A DNA stretch of 64,000 bases from Paraeggerthella hongkongensis (GTDB lineage Bacteria > Actinomycetota > Coriobacteriia > Coriobacteriales > Eggerthellaceae): NCBI RefSeq assembly GCF_003340345.1, contig NZ_PPTQ01000007.1:1-64000 (forward strand), given 5' to 3'. This document shows positions 17,041-26,052 of this stretch, piece after piece. The position numbers and the translations under genes were made by a program. The notes beneath the pieces are model-generated. The model ran no database searches. It was not told the origin of the DNA and saw nothing but the letters and a program-made list of their open reading frames with translations. Position 1 is the stretch's first letter. The number at the start of each line of letters is the position of its first letter.

Positions 17041-17544
17041 ATGGGGCAGAGCGGGGTCGTGAACGAGCCGCGGATCAAAAACCCGCTGGTGAAGGCTATT
17101 CGGGAGTTGCTGGAGCACCGCGCGCTTTGGCTGTACCTGCTTACGGACGAGGCCGCGAAGGCCGGCGCCGATCCGGCGACGTTCGCGCCGGCAGCGGTCA
17201 AGCGCTGCGGCTTGTTTCAGGGGGCGGAGCTGGTTGCAAAGGGCGGCGGCACGCATAGTTTGAAGAGCCTCAAGAAGGGGCTGTTCGGCAAGCCGGCCCA
17301 GATGGTGTTCGAGATGGACGTCAAAGACGTGCAGGACGATCGGTTCGAGCTGGAATTTCATTACTGCCCGCTGGTGAAGGCGTGGCAGAAGCAGGGTTGC
17401 ACCGACGAGGAGATTTCCAACCTGTGCGATTGGGCCATGTGCGGCGATCGCGGCATCGGCGAGGCGTACGGCTGCGAACTGGACCTGCCCAAGACCATCG
17501 CGCGCGGCGACGATGTGTGCCACCTGATCTACCATCGACGGTAG
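17041..17544 (+). CDS. L-2-amino-thiazoline-4-carboxylic acid hydrolase-like protein
   Basis: A 167-residue soluble protein that resembles the ATC hydrolase family. Members have an N-terminal helical region and a C-terminal alpha/beta region with the pattern FELEFHYCPLVKAWQ and CDWAMCGDRGIGEAYGCEL. Cys at FHYCPL and at WAMCGD are the candidate functional cysteines. Family members act on small cyclic cysteine-like compounds, but most are uncharacterised. The ATG at 17041 follows GGGGGAG. ATG 17008 is possible but lacks a ribosome site. A promoter at 16962-16991 precedes it and a long inverted repeat follows. Confidence 0.75.
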   Translation: MGQSGVVNEPRIKNPLVKAIRELLEHRALWLYLLTDEAAKAGADPATFAPAAVKRCGLFQGAELVAKGGGTHSLKSLKKGLFGKPAQMVFEMDVKDVQDDRFELEFHYCPLVKAWQKQGCTDEEISNLCDWAMCGDRGIGEAYGCELDLPKTIARGDDVCHLIYHRR

Positions 17545-17592
17545 GCCCGTACCCGACGAGCTGGGGCGATTCGGCAGATCGCCGGTTTCGTG

Positions 17593-17642
17593 AACCTAGC
17601 GTGCGAAGCGCGGCATCGATGCGATGTTTCGCACGCTAGGTT
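17593..17642. repeat. 15-bp perfect inverted repeat containing TAGCGTGCGAA
   Basis: AACCTAGCGTGCGAA (17593-17607) and TTCGCACGCTAGGTT (17628-17642) are exact reverse complements with a 20-nt centre. It could end the upstream transcript, but it lacks a T tract and lies 51 bp before the -10 of the symporter gene. The same TAGCGTGCGAA core appears at 19283 just downstream of the -10 of the second symporter, which favours a regulator site. Confidence 0.65.
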
Positions 17643-17708
17643 ACAGTTTGTGTATACCCGACGGGAATTTTCCTTCGCCGGTTCGTGCGGGGGTACAATA
17701 GCGAAATT

Positions 17709-19157
17709 ATGTTTGAGATTCTCAACACCATCGACAGCTTTGTATGGGGCCCGGCCATGATCGCGCTCCTTTTGGGCTCGCATCTGTTCTTTACGGTGAA
17801 GACGGGCTTCATCCAGCGTAAACTGCCCCAGGCCATCAAGCTCTCGCTCACCTCGGATCCCGAGGGCAAAGGCGACATCAGCCACTTCGGCGCGCTCGCA
17901 ACGGCGCTGGCGGCCACCATCGGCACGGGCTCCATCGTGGGCGTGGCCACGGCTATCCTGGCGGGCGGCCCAGGTGCCGTGTTCTGGATGTGGATCACGG
18001 GCGTGTTCGGCATCGCCACCAAGTATGCGGAAGTGTACGCGGCGGTGAAGTACCGCGTGAAGGACCATAACGGTGCCATGCTGGGCGGCGCCATGTACAT
18101 TTGGGAGCGCGCGTTTCGTCACAATGACAAGGGCGAACTGGATCCCGGCCCCGGCGGGCGTACCCCGTGGTGGGCGAAGCTGGGCGCGGTCGCGTTCGCG
18201 GCGTTCGCGGCCATTGCCGCCATCGGCACCGGATCGGCCGTGCAGGCGTCGGCTATGGCCGGCATCATCACCTCGAACGTCGCGGTTCCCGCATGGGCTG
18301 TGGGCGTGGTGATCGTGATCCTGGTTTCGGTGGTCATCTTCGGCGGCGTGGAATCCATATCCAAAGTCTGCGAGAAGCTGGTTCCCTTCATGGCCGTGGC
18401 GTATGCCGGCGGATGCATCGTCATCCTCGTGCTCAACGGCCCGCTTCTGGGTCAGGCGCTCGGTCTTATCCTCGAGTGCGCGTTCACTCCGAAGGCCGCG
18501 TTCGGCGGCGCCGTGGGCAGCGGCATCATGGTTGCCTTGCAGTTCGGCTGCGCGCGCGGCCTGTTCTCCAACGAATCCGGCCTGGGCTCCGCGCCCATCG
18601 TGGCGGCAGCGGCTTCCACGCGCAACCCTGCTCAGCAGGCGCTTGTTGCCATGACCGGCACGTTTTGGTCCACTGTCGTGATCTGCGCGCTGACCGGCAT
18701 CGTGCTGGTGTCCACCATGCTCGCGCATCCCGACATCGCCTCCGACATCTTGGAGAATCCCACGCTGTACTCGGGCGCCCAGCTGGCAAGCGAGGCGTTC
18801 TCGAAGATTCCCTACATCGGAACGCCTATTCTGGTGCTGGGCATGGTGGCGTTCAGCTACACCACCATCCTGGGTTGGTCGTACTACGGCAGCCGCTGCA
18901 TCACGTACCTGTTCGGGCGCTACGCTATTCGTCCGTATCAGGTGGTGTACGTGGCCGTGGCGTTTTTGGGAGCTATCGGCGTAGGCGACGTCGTCTGGCT
19001 GATCAGCGATATCGGCAACGCGCTCATGGCCATTCCCAATATCGTGGTGGTTCTCATTCTGTCCGGCATGGTCGCTCGGGAGACGCGGCACTACATTTAC
19101 GACGGCAATCTCGACGAAGCCGACGACACGCCTATCCCGCAGCTGGAAGGGAAGTAG
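17709..19157 (+). CDS. Sodium:alanine/glycine symporter (AGCS family), first paralogue
   Basis: A 482-residue membrane protein with 10-11 helices that should import alanine, glycine or a related amino acid with sodium. Family features seen: VWGPAMIALLLGSHLFFTVKTGF at the N-terminus, the ATIGTGSIVGVATAI helix (about residue 78), GGPGAVFWMW, the FGCARGLFSNESGLGSAPI signature (about 280), and GWSYYGSRC. There is no ribosome site. A TACAAT -10 at 17694-17699 places transcription start only about 3 nt before the ATG, so the mRNA is probably leaderless. The in-frame ATG at 17685 lies upstream of that -10. Confidence 0.92.
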   Translation: MFEILNTIDSFVWGPAMIALLLGSHLFFTVKTGFIQRKLPQAIKLSLTSDPEGKGDISHFGALATALAATIGTGSIVGVATAILAGGPGAVFWMWITGVFGIATKYAEVYAAVKYRVKDHNGAMLGGAMYIWERAFRHNDKGELDPGPGGRTPWWAKLGAVAFAAFAAIAAIGTGSAVQASAMAGIITSNVAVPAWAVGVVIVILVSVVIFGGVESISKVCEKLVPFMAVAYAGGCIVILVLNGPLLGQALGLILECAFTPKAAFGGAVGSGIMVALQFGCARGLFSNESGLGSAPIVAAAASTRNPAQQALVAMTGTFWSTVVICALTGIVLVSTMLAHPDIASDILENPTLYSGAQLASEAFSKIPYIGTPILVLGMVAFSYTTILGWSYYGSRCITYLFGRYAIRPYQVVYVAVAFLGAIGVGDVVWLISDIGNALMAIPNIVVVLILSGMVARETRHYIYDGNLDEADDTPIPQLEGK

Positions 19158-19266
19158 GGCTCGCCCGCTCGTCCGCGGATGCCGTGTTTTCGCTCGTCCC
19201 CCCTGCCCGCGGCGCCGTTCGCTGACAATTTCGCATTTGGTATCAAGCTGCAACGTGCTGCCTCGT

Positions 19267-19294
19267 TATAATCCGGGTACTTTAGCGTGCGAAA
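19267..19294 (+). promoter_or_regulatory. -10 element and TAGCGTGCGAA site upstream of the second symporter
   Basis: TATAAT (19267-19272) is followed at 19282-19294 by TTAGCGTGCGAAA, which would lie at about +4 to +16 of the transcript, a repressor-like position. No good -35 is visible. The core is identical to the inverted repeat at 17593-17642 upstream of the first symporter. Confidence 0.5.
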
Positions 19295-19431
19295 GTGCCC
19301 ATACCGAAACGGCTTCCATCGTTCTCGCCATGCGCCGATGATGCCCAGCGCTTTGTCGGGGCGGTGCAACCTGCTTCGGTATAGACTCTTCGCCTGCTTT
19401 CGTACACAAGGAAAGAGAGAGGGGTTGGGGT

Positions 19432-20847
19432 ATGGACATCGTTCAGCTTATCAGCGACATCGATGCGTTCGTGTGGGGCCCGCCGATGATCATTCTGCTG
19501 CTGGGTTCTCACCTGTTCCTGACGTTTCGCACGGGATTCATTCAGCGCAAGCTGCCGACGGCCATCAAGCTGTCGGTAACGAAGGATCCGGACGCACCGG
19601 GGGATATCAGCCAGTTCGGTGCGCTGACCACGGCGCTTTCGGCCACCATCGGCACGGGCAACATCGTGGGCGTGGGCACCGCCATCCTGGCGGGCGGTCC
19701 GGGCGCGGTGCTGTGGATGTGGCTTACGGGCGTGTTCGGCATGGCTACCAAGTACTCCGAGACGTACGCAGCCGTGAAGTACCGCGTGAAGGACCATAAC
19801 GGCAACATGCTGGGCGGAGCGATGTACGCGTGGCGCCGTGCGTTCGAGAAGGACGGGAAGACGCCCTGGTACGGCGTGCTGGGGGCGGGCGCCTTCGCCC
19901 TGTTCGCTGCTGTGGCTTCGTTCGGCATTGGATCCGCGGTCCAGTCCAGCGCGATGACGGGCATCATCACCTCGAACGCTCCCGGCGTTCCCGCGTGGGG
20001 CATCGGGTTGGCTATCGTCATCATGGTGTCGCTCGTCATCTTCGGCGGCATCAAGATCATCTCCAAGGTATGCGAGAAGCTGGTTCCGTTCATGGCTATC
20101 GCGTACGCATGGGGCTGTATCGTGATCATTGGAATGAACTGGGAATACGTGTGGCCCGCCATCTGTTTGATCTTCGAATGCGCCTTCACGCCGAAGGCTG
20201 CGTTCGGTGGCGCCGTGGGCAGCGGCCTTATGATGGCGCTGCAGTTCGGTTGCGCGCGCGGCCTGTTCTCCAACGAGTCCGGCTTGGGCTCCGCGCCCAT
20301 CGTGGCCTCGGCCGCGTCCACGCGCAACCCGGCACGCCAGGCGCTCGTGTCCATGACCGGTACGTTCTGGGACACGGTGGTCATCTGCGCTTTGACGGGC
20401 ATCGTGCTGGTTTCCACGATGATCGCGAGCCCCGGCATCATGGAGAGCGGTCAGGTTTCCGCTGGCGCCGACCTGACGAGCGCGGCGTTCGCGTCGATTC
20501 CCTACATCGGCACGCCTATCCTGGTGATCGGCATGATTCTGTTCGCATACACCACCATCCTGGGTTGGTCGTACTACGGCAACCGCTGCGTCACGTACCT
20601 GTTCGGCAAGCACGCCATTCGCCCGTACCAGGTGCTCTACGTAGCCGTGGCGTTCTTGGGCGCCATCGGCATCGGCGATTTGGTGTGGACCATCTCGGAC
20701 ATCACCAATGCGCTCATGGCCGTTCCGAACATCATCGTCGTGCTGTTGCTTTCGGGGCTGATCGCTCGCGAGACCAAGCATTACGTGTGGGAGAAAAACC
20801 TCGACGAGGCGGACGATACCGAGATTCCCGTGCTCGAGAGCAAGTAG
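19432..20847 (+). CDS. Sodium:alanine/glycine symporter (AGCS family), second paralogue
   Basis: A 471-residue paralogue of the preceding gene, similar along its whole length by eye. It has VWGPPMIILLLGSHLF, ATIGTGNIVGVGTAI, the FGCARGLFSNESGLGSAPI signature and GWSYYGNRC, and the same C-terminal pattern (NLDEADDTEIPVLESK against NLDEADDTPIPQLEGK). Unlike the first copy it has a normal leader and an AGAGAGGGG ribosome site 6-7 nt before the ATG. The 274-bp gap before it contains a promoter and the shared motif. A strong terminator follows. Duplication followed by divergence in substrate is the simplest reading. Confidence 0.93.
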   Translation: MDIVQLISDIDAFVWGPPMIILLLGSHLFLTFRTGFIQRKLPTAIKLSVTKDPDAPGDISQFGALTTALSATIGTGNIVGVGTAILAGGPGAVLWMWLTGVFGMATKYSETYAAVKYRVKDHNGNMLGGAMYAWRRAFEKDGKTPWYGVLGAGAFALFAAVASFGIGSAVQSSAMTGIITSNAPGVPAWGIGLAIVIMVSLVIFGGIKIISKVCEKLVPFMAIAYAWGCIVIIGMNWEYVWPAICLIFECAFTPKAAFGGAVGSGLMMALQFGCARGLFSNESGLGSAPIVASAASTRNPARQALVSMTGTFWDTVVICALTGIVLVSTMIASPGIMESGQVSAGADLTSAAFASIPYIGTPILVIGMILFAYTTILGWSYYGNRCVTYLFGKHAIRPYQVLYVAVAFLGAIGIGDLVWTISDITNALMAVPNIIVVLLLSGLIARETKHYVWEKNLDEADDTEIPVLESK

Positions 20848-20885
20848 CTTGCAGCTTGCACGGTGCTCGTCTCGACAACGCACCG

Positions 20886-20924
20886 AACAGCCCGGCGCCG
20901 TATTGACGCCGGGCTGTTCTTTTT
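20886..20924 (+). terminator. Intrinsic terminator after the second symporter
   Basis: AACAGCCCGGCG and CGCCGGGCTGTT form a perfect 12-bp stem with a 9-nt loop, followed by CTTTTTT. It separates the symporter from the convergent metallophosphoesterase gene. Confidence 0.92.
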
Positions 20925-20965
20925 TACGGGGGTCGCGAGTTTGCCTTGTGCGGGAAGCGCGCCGG

Positions 20966-23791
20966 CTAGTTTTCTTCGCTTTCGCCTTTCTTGAGCTTTG
21001 CCGCCGCGCCGCCGAGCGCGCCGAGGGCCGCGATGGCCGCCGCTCCCGCGACTGCGCCCCAGGACGCGTCGCCGGTTCGGACGGTTTTCGCCGGGTTGCC
21101 GATCGTTGTGCTGCCGCCGCTGCCGTTCGATCCGCCCGACCCGCTGCCGGTGCCCGATCCGCCGGTGCCGCCCTGGCCGCTTCCGCCGCTGCCGGATCCT
21201 CCTTCCGGCTCAGGATCGTTGCCCGGCTTTTCGGGGGCGAACGTCGCGGTTAGGGTTGTCGTTGCCGAGGCGTAGCCGGCTGCGTAGGCTAGCGTGTACG
21301 TCCCTGCCGCAGCGGGCGTGAACTGCCAGGTCGGCGCCGAGCCTTCGGTGCTGCCGGTCGCTTTTTGCGCTTCGACGTTTTCAAGGGCGACGGGGTTGCC
21401 GTCGGGATCGGTCACGAAGGGCGTTGCCTGCATCGTCGATCCGTTGACGTCCTCGAACGATACGGAGGGTATGGCGTACGGTTCTCCTACCGTGGCTTTC
21501 CCCAGGTCAGATGCGGTTGGGGCTTGTATCGGGGAAGCGGGGACGGCGGAGGCTACGTACAGCGTTGCGACATGGTCCTCGGTTGCGACGCCGGGGCTTA
21601 GGCGCGCGAACGCCACGCGTCCGACCATCGCATGCTCGGGCTCGCCTTGCGCGTTCGTGTCGGCGCCCAAAAACCAGCGCAACGGCGCGCCGCCGCTTAC
21701 GCTGGGCGGGGGCAGGGTTCCCGGATTGGCGAACTGCGAAGCAAGCGTTCCGTTCGCGTACAGCTTCATCTCGACGCCGTCGTACGTTGCCACGACATGC
21801 GTCCAGGCAAGCGTGTCGACATAGGCGCTGGTCGATTTCCACCCGCCGCCTTCAGGCGATGTGTAGTAATGCAGGCTGGGACGGCTGCCGTTGGGGTCGG
21901 AGCTGCTCGACGGGTAGTACTCCAGATTTTGCCCGCGGGATTGCCCCGACGAGAACAGCTCGAAGTAGCTGGAGGGCTCTTCGTCGAACCGGAACAGCAC
22001 TTCCAGGGTGCATCCGGTGCCGATACGCGTGTAGTCCTCGCTCGTGAACGCGTACGCTGCCGCGGCGGCGCCTCCGAATACGCCGACCTGCTTGTTGAAC
22101 AGGGGGTCGGAAGTTAGCTCCAATGCTCCGAACTCCTTGAGCGCATGGGGCGCGGCAGAGAGGTCGTCGGCCGATCCTTGCGCGAAATCCACGGACAAGA
22201 GCGGGTCCTCAAGGGGCGTCACCTCGCGCTCCTTCGTCCTGAACTCGGTCTGGCCGATAAGCGCTTCCTTGCCGTATGCATTGCGGGCGTAGGCCTTGAG
22301 CGTGTACGCGGTGTTCTCTGCCAGGGCCGCGCCGATAAGAGGGCGAACGAACTCGTCTGCGCGGTTTTGGCTTGCTTTGTAGTACTCGGACATGAACCGT
22401 GCATCGTACAGGGGCGTGTCGGAATCCGCCTCGAAAACCTCGACGCGGTAACACAGGACGATATCGTTGTCCAAGCCGGTCGCGTCCGCGTGCACCTTGT
22501 TCGCGGTGATGGCGAAGGACGCTCCCGACGAGGTCAGAGTGTCGTCGCTCGGCACCCTGACGGCGGCGTCGGCCTCCACCGTAGGGGGAAGGCTGCGCGC
22601 TTCCATGGCGGCAGACGTATAGACCTTGGTGCTTTGGTCGTTCGGGCTGAACGACCACGGCTCGCCAAGGCATGCGCCTTCGCGGAAATCCATGCGGTAG
22701 ACGGTCACGACATGGGTTGCCGGATCGATGTCCACCAGCTCGCACTGGTTGGCGTCGTCTCCGTCGGCGGGGTGCCCGTACAAAAGGCTCCCCCCGCTGT
22801 AGTCGCCGTTGTTGTACCCTTCGTCCTGGCCTCCCTTCGTCCAGAAGTTGTTGGCGAACGTGGCGGTTTGAATAAGGGTGCAGCCGTCGTCTTGGTAGAT
22901 CGACCGCGGGTCGGCCATGGGGATGTGCGTGTGCCCTGAAAAGTGAACGATCTGGGGATACGCCGCTGCGATTTCATGGTAAAAGGCCATGTCGTTGCCC
23001 GTTCGGTCGGACTTGTTGGTGCCGAACTGGCCGTTCCAGCTGCCGCCCGTGCTGTACCAGACCGTGTTGCCGAAGGGATGATGGGTCAACATGAAGATGG
23101 GCTTGTTCGCGTCTTCCGCCTGCGCGGCGGCCAGGCGTTCGCGAATCCAGTCCTGCCGGTCGCCGTACCAGCTGTTGTCGTAGCCGCCCGGATGGGACGA
23201 GAGCGCCAGCACGTGGTAGCCGCCGCTTCCGCCCACGATGAAATCGCAGTCGGTTTGGCCCTCGTTCGCGCCTCCCGGAATCTGGAACGATCCCGCTACG
23301 GCCAGCTTGGAGGAGAGGAACTCCTTGAACGCAGCCTGGGCGTTCTCCTTGTTTCCTTGCCAGCTGTAGTATTCGTGGTTGCCCATTACGATCCCGACGG
23401 GCTTGCGCGCGTTCGCGTTGAGGAGCGAGGCCAGTTCATCGTACTGCGCGGGCGTGCCGGTATCCGCCGAATCGCCCACGAAGAAGTGGGCTGCCACATC
23501 GGGTGCGGCGGCGTAGATCCCGGAAAACGCAGCGGGGATCTTCTGCGCGTAGGAGTTACGGGCCTCGGCGCCTACGTGCGTGTCGCTGTGCACGGTGAAG
23601 CGCACGTGCCCGTCCTGCAGCGCGGGCCAAGCTTGGCCGGGGGCCGGGCTGAACGCTGCGTCGGCGCGCTGATCGGGGAACACGAGCATGCCTCCCGCAA
23701 GGGACACGCCGGCTACGGCTGCTAGCTTGAGGAACGATCGACGCGACACGCCGATCGTGCTCGTTTCGAAAAAGGATGACGCGTGTTCCAT
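20966..23791 (-). CDS. Large Tat-exported metallophosphoesterase with LamG-like and surface-anchor regions
   Basis: A 941-residue surface protein. A twin-arginine signal (SRRSFLK, residues 16-22) precedes a calcineurin-like phosphoesterase domain (about 65-360) with all metal motifs: HSDTHVG, VGDSADTG, MGNHEYY, LTHHPFGN and FSGHTHIP. A concanavalin/LamG-like domain follows (about 590-790), then Ig-like strands, a Gly/Ser linker, and a C-terminal TGD motif, hydrophobic segment and basic tail (KLKKGE). The motif KTVRTGD is a degenerate sortase signal. The ATG at 23791 is chosen for GAAGGG 6 nt upstream; a longer frame exists but lacks a start signal. TATACT about 110 bp upstream may be its -10. 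The substrate is unknown. Confidence 0.85.
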   Translation of the reverse strand: MEHASSFFETSTIGVSRRSFLKLAAVAGVSLAGGMLVFPDQRADAAFSPAPGQAWPALQDGHVRFTVHSDTHVGAEARNSYAQKIPAAFSGIYAAAPDVAAHFFVGDSADTGTPAQYDELASLLNANARKPVGIVMGNHEYYSWQGNKENAQAAFKEFLSSKLAVAGSFQIPGGANEGQTDCDFIVGGSGGYHVLALSSHPGGYDNSWYGDRQDWIRERLAAAQAEDANKPIFMLTHHPFGNTVWYSTGGSWNGQFGTNKSDRTGNDMAFYHEIAAAYPQIVHFSGHTHIPMADPRSIYQDDGCTLIQTATFANNFWTKGGQDEGYNNGDYSGGSLLYGHPADGDDANQCELVDIDPATHVVTVYRMDFREGACLGEPWSFSPNDQSTKVYTSAAMEARSLPPTVEADAAVRVPSDDTLTSSGASFAITANKVHADATGLDNDIVLCYRVEVFEADSDTPLYDARFMSEYYKASQNRADEFVRPLIGAALAENTAYTLKAYARNAYGKEALIGQTEFRTKEREVTPLEDPLLSVDFAQGSADDLSAAPHALKEFGALELTSDPLFNKQVGVFGGAAAAAYAFTSEDYTRIGTGCTLEVLFRFDEEPSSYFELFSSGQSRGQNLEYYPSSSSDPNGSRPSLHYYTSPEGGGWKSTSAYVDTLAWTHVVATYDGVEMKLYANGTLASQFANPGTLPPPSVSGGAPLRWFLGADTNAQGEPEHAMVGRVAFARLSPGVATEDHVATLYVASAVPASPIQAPTASDLGKATVGEPYAIPSVSFEDVNGSTMQATPFVTDPDGNPVALENVEAQKATGSTEGSAPTWQFTPAAAGTYTLAYAAGYASATTTLTATFAPEKPGNDPEPEGGSGSGGSGQGGTGGSGTGSGSGGSNGSGGSTTIGNPAKTVRTGDASWGAVAGAAAIAALGALGGAAAKLKKGESEEN

Positions 23792-24317
23792 GGAAAGCCC
23801 TTCTGCTCGAATGGTTGGTTGGCGCTTGCCCGGTTGGGCCGCGGCGGCGGGGCGCAGGTGCGCTCGGCGTGGAAAAGGTTGCCGAGCGGAAGTATAGGAG
23901 CGCCGCGAAAAGAGCGGGTACGGTGCAGGTAAGGACCGGGTACGCATGCGGTAAGGTTTGCGTAAGAGGCGAAACGGCCAGATGGCGAAGCCGCAAGGCG
24001 CTCGAGTTCCCAGGCGGCGAACCGCCCGCATGCCCGCGCGCTCGGGATCCGAAGGAGTGATCCGGTCGAGCTTCCAGGCCCGAAACAACCCCTTCGCGTT
24101 CCGGGGTCGCCGCGTTCCTCCTCGCGCACCTGCTCCCATTTCCCGCGCTCCCGGTTTTGCAGGGGGCTCTATGTTGAACCGGAATCGGTACATGCTGACG
24201 TACGTTGTCTTTTCGAGCGGTCGGACTGCGATCGGTCGTGATGGGCCCCCGGTGGTCGGGCGGCGCGGCTGGTTCGCCGTCGGGATTTTCTCAGCGCCGC
24301 CCGCGCCCCTAGCTGCC

Positions 24318-24460
24318 CGATTTTTACAGCAATGTTGCGCATCGCCTCGCATCTTCAAAAGCCCCGTCCTTGTGAACTGGGATAATGGAATACGGCTCTT
24401 GGAGGGAAGGCGATGAAGAGGGCTTGCGCCTCGAAAAACGCAACATTGCGTGCAAAATCG
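24318..24460. repeat. Imperfect 22-bp inverted repeats flanking about 100 bp
   Basis: 24318-24339 and 24439-24460 are inverted copies that match at 18 of 22 positions. The perfect part is GCAATGTTGCG against CGCAACATTGC. The enclosed segment holds a GATAAT -10-like element and a GGAGGG ribosome-like site. The layout resembles a miniature inverted-repeat element or a regulator-binding region. No target-site duplication was established. Confidence 0.4.
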
Positions 24461-24540
24461 AGCAGAAAGTGCAGCGCCGTCCCCAACGCAGGCGGGCGCA
24501 TGTCGATGGCGGTTCGGCGGCGGGCGTCTTTCTTGACCGT

Positions 24541-24660
24541 TGCCGCCGCGCCGCCGAGCGTGTCGAGCGCGCTGGGGGCTGCGATAGTCGCCGCGCCGCC
24601 GAGCGCGCCGAGGGTCGCGCCGGCCGCCGCGCCGCCGCGCTGCCGAGCGCGCCGAGGGCT
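24541..24660. repeat. GC-rich reiterated sequence related to a surface-anchor coding region
   Basis: The unit GCCGCGCCGCCGAGCGCGCC recurs with small changes at about 24547, 24590 and 24622. A near-identical stretch lies at about 21000, where it codes on the minus strand for the Ala/Gly/Leu-rich C-terminal membrane segment of the metallophosphoesterase. Minus-strand translation here also gives ALGALGGAA-like text. It may be a decayed surface-protein tail. Confidence 0.4.
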
Positions 24661-24762
24661 GCGCCGACCGCTGTCCCCGCGTCGTTTACCTGCTGCGAGG
24701 ATCCTGCGATAAGCGGCTGTGCTGCGGCGGGGCTCGCCTCGCCTTGCGGTATCATGGCCGGT

Positions 24763-26052
24763 ATGAAGAAACTTGCCATCATAGGAGGCGGCGCGGCGGG
24801 GCTCGCGGCCGTTGTTGAAACCGCCCGCGCTTTGCACGCTCGAGGCGTTGCCCCCGGATCCGTGGAGACGACGGTGTACGAAGCCAGCGACCGCGTCGGT
24901 CGATCCATTCTGGCAACCGGCAATGGCCGCTGCAACTTCTCGAATGCTTGCATCGACGTTGCCGCATACCGCAATCCGACGTTCGTCTCGCAGGCTTTGG
25001 CCGAGCTTGAGGCCGAACCCGAACCCGAATTGGAATTGCATGAGGACCCCGTTCACAACCTGTTCGCCGACTTGGGCCTGCTCTGGCGCGAAGAGGGCGA
25101 GGGGCGTCTGTATCCTTTGGCGAACAAGGCGACCAGCGTGCTGGACGTGCTGCGCTCGGCTGCGCAGGATGCGGGGGTGCATCTGGCGTGCGATTGCGTT
25201 GCCAAACGCGTCGAGGCGCCGCAGCGCGCGGGCGATCGGTTCCATATTCGGTTTGCGGACGGCGCGGTGCAGCATGCCGATGCCGTGATCGTGGCCGTTG
25301 GCGGCAGGGCGATCGAGGAGATCGAGCTGCCGGAAGGGCTGTCATGCGCGAGCGGCCGTCCCGTGCTGGGCCCGCTGCGCACGGATACCGCCCTGGTGAA
25401 GCCGCTCAACAACGTTCGCGTTCGCTGCTGCGTTTCGTTGGTGGGCGCGGACGGCGCCGAGAAGGCTCGCGAATCCGGCGAGGTGCTGTTCCGCGATTAC
25501 GGCGTGTCGGGCATTGCCGTGTTCAACCTGTCGCGCTTCGCCCGTCCGGGCGACAAGCTGCGCATCGACCTGCTTCCCCAAATCGCGCCCGAAAAGGCGG
25601 AGGGCCTTCTGCTCGATCGCGCCGCCCGCTTGCGTTCGGCCGGCCGCTCGTGCTCGGCCGATGCGCTTGTGCGGGGCATGCTGCTGCCCGCGGTGGCCCA
25701 TGCCGTGTTGAAGGAGGCGGGACTGCGCCCTGAAGACCCGTTCGCCAAGAAGGATGCGCCGAAGCTGGCGCATGTTCTCAAAGGGTTGTCCCTGACGGTG
25801 CGCGGCATCGGGGATGCCCGCCAATGCCAAGTGACGCGCGGGGGGCTTGCCGTCGACGCGTTCGATCCGCGCACGATGGGAGCGCGCCGCATACCGGGCT
25901 TCTTCGCGGCGGGAGAGGCGCTGGACGTGGATGCACCCTGCGGCGGGTACAACTTGCATTGGGCGTGGGCGAGCGGCATGCTGGCAGCCCGCGCGGCAGC
26001 CAACGAACTGGCGGTCGACGCCGGTCGAGCGAAGGGAGCGAGCCGTGCTTGA
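24763..26052 (+). CDS. FAD-dependent oxidoreductase, HI0933/BaiN-like
   Basis: A 429-residue cytoplasmic flavoprotein. The FAD fold is LAIIGGGAAGLAAVVETA at the N-terminus. The family signature for this group appears as VGRSILATGNGRCNFSNA near residue 47. The C-terminal flavin loop is GFFAAGEALDVDAPCGGYN. Members are annotated as flavin reductases of uncertain substrate, and BaiN acts on bile-acid intermediates. The start at 24763 is preferred because TATCAT (24750-24755) would start transcription at about that base, giving a leaderless mRNA. The ATG at 24754 overlaps the -10. The next gene overlaps by 8 nt. Confidence 0.87.
   Translation: MKKLAIIGGGAAGLAAVVETARALHARGVAPGSVETTVYEASDRVGRSILATGNGRCNFSNACIDVAAYRNPTFVSQALAELEAEPEPELELHEDPVHNLFADLGLLWREEGEGRLYPLANKATSVLDVLRSAAQDAGVHLACDCVAKRVEAPQRAGDRFHIRFADGAVQHADAVIVAVGGRAIEEIELPEGLSCASGRPVLGPLRTDTALVKPLNNVRVRCCVSLVGADGAEKARESGEVLFRDYGVSGIAVFNLSRFARPGDKLRIDLLPQIAPEKAEGLLLDRAARLRSAGRSCSADALVRGMLLPAVAHAVLKEAGLRPEDPFAKKDAPKLAHVLKGLSLTVRGIGDARQCQVTRGGLAVDAFDPRTMGARRIPGFFAAGEALDVDAPCGGYNLHWAWASGMLAARAAANELAVDAGRAKGASRA

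Larger units (their letters stand above)
23792..24762. other. 970-bp intergenic region between divergent genes
   Basis: I see no convincing gene here. It holds the leader of the metallophosphoesterase gene, GGTAAGG motifs at about 23927-23975, an imperfect terminal inverted repeat (24318-24460), and GC-rich reiterated sequence (24541-24660). A 99-codon Arg/Ala-rich frame at 24413-24712 has a GGAGGG ribosome-like site, but its composition follows the repeats and it is not called as a gene. Confidence 0.5.

Noticed and set aside
24413-24712. 99-codon plus-strand frame with a GGAGGG ribosome-like site
   Set aside because: The Arg/Ala-rich product follows from GC-rich reiterated DNA and contains no domain. 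Kept only as a note in the intergenic region.
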